Of a stretch of DNA of 13,231 nucleotides, positions 7,392-13,231 are shown piece by piece. The DNA is from UBA4416 sp044353195 (GTDB lineage Bacteria; Bacteroidota; Bacteroidia; B-17B0; Aurantibacillaceae), in the NCBI GenBank assembly GCA_044353195.1, contig JBILCJ010000041.1, positions 1 to 13,231 of the forward strand, read 5' to 3'. The translations under genes were made by a program, and so were the position numbers. The notes below the pieces were generated by a model. The model saw nothing but the letters and a program-made list of their open reading frames with translations. It was not told the DNA's origin and made no database searches. Within the stretch, counting starts at the first letter, position 1, and each line of letters opens with the position of its first letter.

Positions 7392-8393
7392 TTACTTTTT
7401 AACATTCATTTTAATAGCTAAATCCACTAATCTACTACTGTAACCATATTCATTATCATACCAACCAATAATTTTCACTAAATTGCCTACAACACTTGTA
7501 AAATCAGCATCAAAAACGACAGAGTGCGAATTTCCAATCACATCGGTTGATACTAGAGGATCTTCTGTATATTCTAAAACATGAATGAGTTCGTTTTCTG
7601 AGGCAATTTTAAAAGCCGTATTAATTTGTTCTACACTTGGATATTGTGTTAATACACAAGTAATATCTGTCAAAGATCCATCAGGAACAGGAACGCGCAT
7701 GCCACAACCACCTAATTTTGATTCAAGTTCTGGAAAAATTTTACCCAATGCTTTTGCAGCTCCTGTGCTTGTTGGAATAATGCTCATAGCCGCGGCACGA
7801 GCTCTTCTTAAATCTTTGTGAGGTGCATCGTGCAAGCGTTGATCTCCTGTATAGGAATGAACGGTTGTCACATATGCTTCTTCAATACCCCATTGTTTTA
7901 ATACGGCTAACATAGGAGCCGCACAATTTGTTGTACATGATGCGTTTGAAACAATCAAGTCATCAGCATGTAATAACTCATCATTTACGCCTATGACAAT
8001 TGTTTTAATATCATCGTCTTTGGCAGGAGCTGATAATATAATTTTTTTTGCTCCAGCATTCAAATGCTTTGTAGCTGATATTTTATCTAGGAATAAACCT
8101 GTGCATTCAATCACAATGTCGATGTCTAATTCTTTCCAAGGTAATTTTCCAGGATCTTTTTCTGAAAATATTTTAATTTCAGAATCATTTACATAAATAT
8201 GATTATCATCGTGTTTAACATCAACATCAAATCTGCGATGCACAGAATCGTATTTTAATAAATGGGCTAGAGTCTTTGAATCTGTGATATCGTTTATAGC
8301 AACAATATTGATATGAGGATTAAAAAATGCAATTCTAAAAAAAACCCTTCCTATTCTTCCAAAACCATTAATGGCAATGTTTATTTTTTTCAT
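7392..8393 (-). CDS. gap: Type I glyceraldehyde-3-phosphate dehydrogenase
   Basis: Oxidative phosphorylation of glyceraldehyde-3-phosphate to 1,3-bisphosphoglycerate with NAD(P), and the reverse in gluconeogenesis; a cytoplasmic tetramer in the family. 333 residues, full length. INGFGRIGR (8-16) is the dinucleotide-binding loop, and NDITD with Asp35 at the end of the second strand favours NAD. SNASCTTNCAAPM (149-161) holds catalytic Cys153; TTVHSYTGDQ holds His179. Also present are the phosphate-binding region PTSTGAAKA and the C-terminal WYDNEYGYSSR. The motif CGMRVPVPDGSLTD differs from the GMAFRVPTPNVSVVD of many bacterial Gap proteins, so this may be a distinct paralogue type. The start is the only Met before the Rossmann strand. 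It lies 90 bp after the terminator-bearing protease gene and is therefore probably transcribed alone or with the barrel gene. Confidence 0.96.
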   Translation of the reverse strand: MKKINIAINGFGRIGRVFFRIAFFNPHINIVAINDITDSKTLAHLLKYDSVHRRFDVDVKHDDNHIYVNDSEIKIFSEKDPGKLPWKELDIDIVIECTGLFLDKISATKHLNAGAKKIILSAPAKDDDIKTIVIGVNDELLHADDLIVSNASCTTNCAAPMLAVLKQWGIEEAYVTTVHSYTGDQRLHDAPHKDLRRARAAAMSIIPTSTGAAKALGKIFPELESKLGGCGMRVPVPDGSLTDITCVLTQYPSVEQINTAFKIASENELIHVLEYTEDPLVSTDVIGNSHSVVFDADFTSVVGNLVKIIGWYDNEYGYSSRLVDLAIKMNVKK

Positions 8394-8420
8394 AATTTAT
8401 TATTTTACGTAAAGTTACTT

Positions 8421-8459
8421 AAACAAAAAGAGTTTCCTTAATTAAAAGGAAACTCTTTT
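8421..8459 (-). terminator. Intrinsic terminator of the S8 protease gene
   Basis: A perfect 14-bp inverted repeat: AAAAGAGTTTCCTT (8426-8439), six-nt loop AATTAA, and its exact complement (8446-8459). In the minus-strand RNA the stem's 3' arm ends in U4 and runs on as UGUUU, a good U-rich tail. It begins 25 bp beyond the protease stop and ends 28 bp before the GAPDH start, insulating the two genes. Confidence 0.8.
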
Positions 8460-8483
8460 CATCATTTTTGAGAAATAGTGATT

Positions 8484-10082
8484 TTATGATTTAATTTTCA
8501 CCATTCCTTGAGCCATTTTAATAGCTTCGTAAAGATTAACAACACCACCTGTTTTAGATAGTTCTTTAAATTCAACCATTTCATCTTTTGTTCCTGGTTT
8601 AACAACTTGCAAATCGCTATAATTTTTCACAGAAGATTTCATTAAAATCTTTTTGATTTGTTTGGGAGTTAGTTCAGGAAAATATGATTTTAAAACTGCA
8701 GCCACACCAGCCACTACAGGTGCTGCCATACTTGTACCACTAAAATCTTGGTATTTATTTTCAGGAGTCGTAGAATGAATATCTACACCTGGGGCAAACA
8801 CATCCACTGTGCGTTCTCCATAATTACTGAATGGAGCAACCATTGCATCTTTGTCTTTCCAGCTTAATGCACCAACATCCATGAAGTTGGAAGCTTCTTT
8901 TCCATTTTCCATTTTCTTACAAGGAAAATGAACCACTTCATCAATATTATCGCTTGAATTTCCTGCTGCATGTATTAACATAACACCTTTACTTTCAGCA
9001 TATTTCACAGCTTCATCTACAGCTTTTTTATTTGGAGAATATTTTTTTCCAAAGCTCATATTTAAAATAACTGCTCCATTATCTACAGCATATCTAATCG
9101 CATTAGCAACGTCTTTGTCGCGCTCATCACCATCAGGCACACAACGCACAGACATGATACGAACATTATCAGCAACGCCATCCATCCCAATATTATTTTT
9201 ACGAGTTGCAGCAATAATACCTGCTACATGAGTTCCATGATCAGCACCACTTCCTTTACAATCTCCATTACCATAATAACGCTCATTCATATCAGCATAA
9301 TTATCGCCAACAAGTGCACGTGTATCGCCGTTTAAATCTAAACGACCGCTTTCCATGCTTTCAATGGCATGGTTTAATTCTGATAATAAAGCCTCTACTT
9401 GCATTCCTGATTTAGCTTGTGTAAGCGCAATCATTTTGCCTTGCTTTTCTTTTTGTTCTTTTGCTTCGTAATTTTTTAAATCTTCTTCTGTCACAGTATC
9501 GCTACCTTTGGCCTTTTTAATTTGGTCAACAACTGTTTGAATAGCGTCTTTTATGAATTTATACTGATTAATTTGGGCTACATTTTGAGCTAATTCAGCA
9601 TCATAATCAGCTTTTACAATCTGATAATATTTAAATTCTTTTTTTTCAGCTTTATTAATTAAATCTTTTTCGGTTTTACCTTTGTATTTTTCGCTTAGTG
9701 TTTTATAAACTCGGGTTAACTCTAAATTATCAGCATCAATATTTCTACCGTCTTTATTGCCAATGAAATTCCAACCATGTATATCATCGATATAACCATT
9801 TTTATCATCATCAATTCCATTTCCAGCAATTTCATTTGGATTTGTCCACATCACATCTTTTAAATCTTCGTGGTTATAATCCACTCCACTATCTAAAACA
9901 CCAACAATAATAGTTGTAGCTTTTTTTCCTTTTAATAGTTCCTCATAAGTTCGTTCAGTACTTACACCGTTTACTTTATTTTGAGTGATGTCTAAGTTGA
10001 ACCAATTATCTGGACGTTTTGCATTTTGAGATTGAGCAGAATACGCAAAAAATAAACCTGCTATAATTATTATTTTTTTCAT
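8484..10082 (-). CDS. Secreted subtilisin-like serine protease (peptidase S8)
   Basis: 532 residues. A signal peptide MKKIIIIAGLFFAYSAQS is followed by QNAKRPDNW. The triad is complete: Asp64 in VGVLDSGVDYNHEDL, His282 in DHGTHVAG, and Ser451 in SGTSMAAPVVAG, with oxyanion Asn375 in HAAGNSS. NGIDDDKNGYIDD (88-100) is an acidic, probably Ca-binding loop common in Bacteroidota S8 enzymes. Between Asp64 and His282 are about 218 residues, against roughly 32 in subtilisin. Of these, about 120-245 form a charged, Lys/Glu-rich, predicted helical insert. I see no separate inhibitor propeptide of usual size and no C-terminal sorting domain: the chain ends soon after the catalytic domain (MAQGMVKIKS). 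So it is expected in the periplasm or exported by another route (inference). It has a terminator downstream and 90 bp upstream to the CBS gene, so it is likely monocistronic. Substrate unknown. Confidence 0.92.
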   Translation of the reverse strand: MKKIIIIAGLFFAYSAQSQNAKRPDNWFNLDITQNKVNGVSTERTYEELLKGKKATTIIVGVLDSGVDYNHEDLKDVMWTNPNEIAGNGIDDDKNGYIDDIHGWNFIGNKDGRNIDADNLELTRVYKTLSEKYKGKTEKDLINKAEKKEFKYYQIVKADYDAELAQNVAQINQYKFIKDAIQTVVDQIKKAKGSDTVTEEDLKNYEAKEQKEKQGKMIALTQAKSGMQVEALLSELNHAIESMESGRLDLNGDTRALVGDNYADMNERYYGNGDCKGSGADHGTHVAGIIAATRKNNIGMDGVADNVRIMSVRCVPDGDERDKDVANAIRYAVDNGAVILNMSFGKKYSPNKKAVDEAVKYAESKGVMLIHAAGNSSDNIDEVVHFPCKKMENGKEASNFMDVGALSWKDKDAMVAPFSNYGERTVDVFAPGVDIHSTTPENKYQDFSGTSMAAPVVAGVAAVLKSYFPELTPKQIKKILMKSSVKNYSDLQVVKPGTKDEMVEFKELSKTGGVVNLYEAIKMAQGMVKIKS

Positions 10083-10172
10083 GATGTTGTTTTTATGTAT
10101 AACTAAATTAAGGTAATTTTTTATAATAGAATTATGTTTTGTTTCAATAGTGAATAAATTGGTGTTAAGCGG

Positions 10173-11552
10173 TTAATTACAGATTTGAGAAATACCTTGT
10201 ATCAAATCATGTTTTGTGATGATGTGAACATGCCCTGCTAAATCAGTCATTAATACGGCATTGTTTTCTTTTGTAATTAATTTAGAAACATCTTCCATTG
10301 GTGCTTGTGGGCTTACCATTGGAAATGGCGCATCCATTAGTTCTGCAACTGTTTTTGTTTTTAATGAATTATCTTCAAATAATTTAGAGAACAATACACT
10401 ATCATTTAACGAACCAATAAAGTTGTTTCCATTTTTTACTGGTATTTGAGAAATCCCAAATTTATTCATTAACGATAAAGCTTCATGAATACTTGCAGAA
10501 GCGTCAATTGTAACTAATTTTTGATTTTTATGTCCAGTAATTAAGTCGATTGCTTTTGGTTTTTTAATTTCAAGGAATCCTCTATCACGCATCCAATCAT
10601 CGTTAAACATTTTTCCTAAATAACGTGTTCCATGGTCATGAAAAATAACCACGACCACATCACCTGCTTTAAATTTATCCTTCATTTGTAATAAACCAGC
10701 CATTGCTGAACCAGCACTATTTCCAGCGAATATACCTTCTTCACGAGGAATTCGGCGTGTCATTATTGCCGCATCACGATCTGTTACTTTCTCGAAATGG
10801 TCAATTAAATCGATATCCACATTTTCTGGTAAAAAATCTTCACCGATACCTTCTGTTATGTAGGGGTGAATTTCATTTTTATCAATGATTCCAGTTTCTT
10901 TTAATTTTTTAAAGATTGAACCATATGTATCAATTCCTAAAATTTTAATATTTGGATTTTTTTCTTTTAAATATTTTCCTGTGCCACTAATAGTACCTCC
11001 AGTCCCAACTCCAACAATTAAATGCGTAATTTTACCTTCTGTCTGTTCCCAAATTTCAGGACCCGTTTGTTCATAGTGTGCAGTAGAATTTGATTTATTG
11101 TCGTATTGGTTTGGTTTCCATGAATTAGGAACTTCTTTTTCTAATCGTGATGAAACAGAATAATAAGATCTTGGATCTTCAGGTTCTACATCAGTTGGAC
11201 AAACAACTACCTCAGCACCAAAAGCGCGCAATGCATCTACTTTTTCCTTACTTTGTTTATCAGTAGTTGTAAAAATACATTTATACCCTTTTATAATTGC
11301 TGCAATAGCTAATCCCATTCCTGTATTTCCACTAGTTCCTTCAATAATGGTTCCACCTGGTTTTAAACGGCCGTCTTTTTCAGCGTCTTCAATCATTTTC
11401 AAAGCCATTCTATCTTTAATAGAGTTTCCAGGATTTGTCGTTTCTATCTTTGCTAAAACAGTGCAAGGTAAATCCTTTGTAATATTATTAATACGAACCA
11501 TTGGTGTGTTACCAATTGTTTCTAGGATATTGTTTGATATTTTTCTGAACAT
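10173..11552 (-). CDS. cbs: Cystathionine beta-synthase-type PLP enzyme with two C-terminal CBS domains
   Basis: Predicted to condense serine with homocysteine to cystathionine (transsulfuration), or to act as a cysteine synthase; cytoplasmic. 459 residues. The fold-type II PLP core (1 to about 325) has ETTNPGNSIKDR with Schiff-base Lys46, EGTSGNTG (71-78) for substrate carboxylate, and phosphate-binding GVGTGGT (181-187). The stretch NQYDNKSNSTAHYEQTGPEIW (148-168) and EGIGEDFLPE (234-243) resemble cystathionine beta-synthase more than CysK. A linker (about 311-335) leads to a tandem CBS pair (about 336-455), likely an adenosyl-ligand sensing module. The N-terminal heme domain of animal CBS is absent, as in other bacteria. 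No transsulfuration partner (cystathionine lyase) is nearby. Flanked by gaps of 90 and 87 bp, it is probably its own unit. The exact reaction cannot be settled from sequence. Confidence 0.88.
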   Translation of the reverse strand: MFRKISNNILETIGNTPMVRINNITKDLPCTVLAKIETTNPGNSIKDRMALKMIEDAEKDGRLKPGGTIIEGTSGNTGMGLAIAAIIKGYKCIFTTTDKQSKEKVDALRAFGAEVVVCPTDVEPEDPRSYYSVSSRLEKEVPNSWKPNQYDNKSNSTAHYEQTGPEIWEQTEGKITHLIVGVGTGGTISGTGKYLKEKNPNIKILGIDTYGSIFKKLKETGIIDKNEIHPYITEGIGEDFLPENVDIDLIDHFEKVTDRDAAIMTRRIPREEGIFAGNSAGSAMAGLLQMKDKFKAGDVVVVIFHDHGTRYLGKMFNDDWMRDRGFLEIKKPKAIDLITGHKNQKLVTIDASASIHEALSLMNKFGISQIPVKNGNNFIGSLNDSVLFSKLFEDNSLKTKTVAELMDAPFPMVSPQAPMEDVSKLITKENNAVLMTDLAGHVHIITKHDLIQGISQICN

Positions 11553-11639
11553 AATTTAATTTTGAGTAAAAATAAAAAAAGCTGATTGATTATTTGTGAA
11601 GTGTTGTAAAATGTTGGTAACTCTTTAGTGACGGATTTT

Positions 11640-13231
11640 TTAAAAATTGTCATACCATTGACGTTGACGAGGCACTTTTATATCGCTCATCATACTTGTT
11701 TTTAGATTAATTGTTAGGCTGTAACTTTTTCTAAAACCAAATGGAACCCAATCAATACGGGCTTCCCAGCAATGTAAATCCCTATAAATGTTTAAACTTG
11801 TGTAACTTAGATTTTTATTTGTAAAATCATAACCACTTGTTGCGCCTAATTTCCAATACTTAGTAATATTGATATCTCCGCTAAAATTTAGTGTTTGAAC
11901 TTTTTGAATGTTGCTAGCAGTTAATTTGGTTAGTCCAATATTGTAATACAAATTTAACGTCCAAGGTAATTGTTGTTGAATTTGATCTGTTTTTTTTGCT
12001 GAAGAATTTTGCTCTGCTCCATTTGTTAAATCAGGTTTTTTTATAATAGATTGAAGTGTAGATGAATTTAAATTAACATTAACCGCAATATTTCCATTTG
12101 TAAATCGAGCTAATTTACCAGTTTCATTATATTCAAATTGTTTGCTTCTGTATTTTGAAGTAAAGTCATAATGGTAAGGATCAAAATTTGAATTAAAAAC
12201 GATATCAAAATAGTTGAATAGTTTTGTTCTACCTGTTACTGTTACTAAACTCATTTTAAAACTATCGGCAGCAAAATTATAATTGCCTGCGAGACTTAAA
12301 TTTTGAAGAATAACGACTTTCTTATTTACATAACCAGTGTCTGTTTGCTTTCGTGTTTTAGCTTCTAAATTATTATTTAAATTGACACCTAAGCTATTTT
12401 GCTTTCCTTGCGAAGGACCGTTAAATAAGGTATTTTCAAATATTGAATATTTTGTAATTTTTTTTGAAGTTGTATCTGTGAGGATATCTTTCCAAAATCC
12501 AAATTGTTTTTCTCCAAAATCAGGACGATAAGTATAATTAAGAGTTGGGATTAATAAATGCCTGATTTGTTTTATTTTATTTGATTTAAAAAAATAATCC
12601 ATGAATAGTTTGGTTGTAAAAGACGTATTAAAGTTAGCGTCGTAGCCTGTTTTAAAATCTTTTTTTATGGAGTTTGAAATGGAGTTAGTGGTGTAATTAA
12701 AATCTTTTTCAGTTGTCTTCGTATACATCACTGCACTTAAATTAATAGCCGGTGTTACTGTAAAATATTTAAATAATGTTACATTGGTTGATATTGGTAA
12801 TGTGTGTTTGATACCGTATTTTAAACTATCTCCAATATTTCCTTTAAAAATTGTAGAATCTTTTCCTGATAAGGTATTGCGGGCTTCAAATAAATAACTT
12901 ATTCCTATTTTATCTAATGGATTTTGTTTAATACGGGTTTCATTTTTAAAAGGATAAAATCGATTCACATTAAATGTGACTTCAGGAAATGAAATATCCA
13001 TTTGTCGAGTTGTTGTATTTTGGTTATGCCTTGCGTTTAAGCTAATTGAAGATAATTTGAATGACCTCGTAAAATTGATATTTGATTGAAATGTATTGGT
13101 TAAATATTGGCCCGTGTTTAAAGAGTTTAATGTATTGTATTTAGAAGTTCTAATATTAACATCACTGCTAAATCTCATGTTTGGATTTCTTTTTTGGTCT
13201 TGAATGTGCCTCCAATTGATAGACATGTCTT
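11640..13231 (-). CDS. lptD: LptD-like LPS-assembly outer-membrane protein, C-terminal part, cut by the window edge
   Basis: The outer-membrane barrel that, with LptE, inserts lipopolysaccharide into the outer leaflet. 529 residues are visible. The frame is open to the right edge (an Asp codon precedes the Met at 13226, which is internal), so the signal peptide, the N-terminal OstA-like domain and the first strands are outside; Bacteroidota homologues are usually about 850-950 residues. Recognised features are INWRHIQDQKRNPN near the visible start, ISLNARHNQNTTTRQMDISFPEVTF with FNVNRFYPFKN after it, alternating amphipathic strands throughout, and the conserved end WEARIDWVPFGFRKSYSLTINLK followed by RQRQWYDNF at the C-terminus. 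That end is what I rely on most for LptD in this phylum. It lies 87 bp upstream of the CBS gene with no clear terminator between them. An alternative is another large barrel of unknown role, which I think unlikely. Confidence 0.82.
   Translation of the reverse strand, partial: DMSINWRHIQDQKRNPNMRFSSDVNIRTSKYNTLNSLNTGQYLTNTFQSNINFTRSFKLSSISLNARHNQNTTTRQMDISFPEVTFNVNRFYPFKNETRIKQNPLDKIGISYLFEARNTLSGKDSTIFKGNIGDSLKYGIKHTLPISTNVTLFKYFTVTPAINLSAVMYTKTTEKDFNYTTNSISNSIKKDFKTGYDANFNTSFTTKLFMDYFFKSNKIKQIRHLLIPTLNYTYRPDFGEKQFGFWKDILTDTTSKKITKYSIFENTLFNGPSQGKQNSLGVNLNNNLEAKTRKQTDTGYVNKKVVILQNLSLAGNYNFAADSFKMSLVTVTGRTKLFNYFDIVFNSNFDPYHYDFTSKYRSKQFEYNETGKLARFTNGNIAVNVNLNSSTLQSIIKKPDLTNGAEQNSSAKKTDQIQQQLPWTLNLYYNIGLTKLTASNIQKVQTLNFSGDINITKYWKLGATSGYDFTNKNLSYTSLNIYRDLHCWEARIDWVPFGFRKSYSLTINLKTSMMSDIKVPRQRQWYDNF

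Noticed and set aside
8410..8417. TAACTTTA on the minus strand as a GAPDH -7 box
   Set aside because: It has one mismatch to TAnnTTTG, and no TTTG lies at the expected spacing, where the protease terminator stem sits instead.
11553..11639. Terminator between the LptD and CBS genes, suggested by a T7 tract in the minus-strand RNA
   Set aside because: No stem of useful length precedes the T tract; the best pairing is about 3 bp.
13224..13226. Met at 13226 as the true start of the LptD-like gene
   Set aside because: The frame is open upstream to the window edge (an Asp codon precedes it), and the protein begins in mid-barrel without a signal peptide, so the Met is internal.
1..13231. Mobile element, CRISPR array, tRNA or defence system
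   Set aside because: All DNA is taken up by ordinary genes with gaps under 120 bp; no transposase, integrase, regular repeat array or cloverleaf was seen, and composition looks even throughout.

Overview
The window reads as chromosomal DNA of a Bacteroidota bacterium, probably of Flavobacteriia, Cytophagia or Chitinophagia type; I cannot place it more finely. The evidence is the family content (a DUF4270 lipoprotein, a GLPGLI-family protein, a CarboxypepD-regulatory/plug/beta-barrel outer-membrane protein, the Bacteroidota form of LptD, and a half-length 'glycogen/starch synthase'). It also includes very AT-rich DNA, AT-rich leaders without Shine-Dalgarno sequences, a TTTG / TAnnTTTG promoter, and TAA as the stop of all nine genes whose end is visible.

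Layout, left to right. (1) Positions 1-2873, minus strand: a three-gene run transcribed leftward from about 2905. It holds a truncated glycogen-synthase-like protein, a DUF4270 lipoprotein, and wecB (UDP-GlcNAc 2-epimerase), which runs off the left edge. An 18-bp perfect inverted repeat lies between the first two. (2) 2874-2990: a compact divergent promoter region. (3) 2991-3830, plus strand: panC, the only plus-strand gene. (4) 3859-7315, minus: a secreted GLPGLI protein and the large outer-membrane beta-barrel protein upstream of it, whose reading frames overlap; this pair converges on panC. (5) 7392-13231, minus: GAPDH, a secreted subtilisin-like protease with a strong terminator, a cystathionine beta-synthase-type PLP enzyme with C-terminal CBS domains, and the C-terminal part of LptD, cut by the right edge. 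These four are separated by 76-90 bp gaps and look like independently expressed genes rather than one operon.

Functions are mostly housekeeping: coenzyme A/pantothenate synthesis (PanC), glycolysis/gluconeogenesis (GAPDH), sulfur amino-acid metabolism (CBS), amino-sugar precursors for surface polysaccharide (WecB) and LPS export (LptD). A set of envelope proteins of unknown function is mixed in (DUF4270, GLPGLI/barrel pair, S8 protease). The link between the half-length glycogen-synthase-like protein, DUF4270 and panC is, from general knowledge, a recurring neighbourhood in this phylum.

No intergenic stretch exceeds 120 bp. I saw no tRNA, rRNA, CRISPR array, insertion sequence, attachment site or origin. 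I do not see a clear undescribed system. The best candidates for a second look are the half-length glycogen-synthase homologue that has lost its substrate-binding motifs, the long inverted repeat beside it, and the overlapping barrel/GLPGLI pair.
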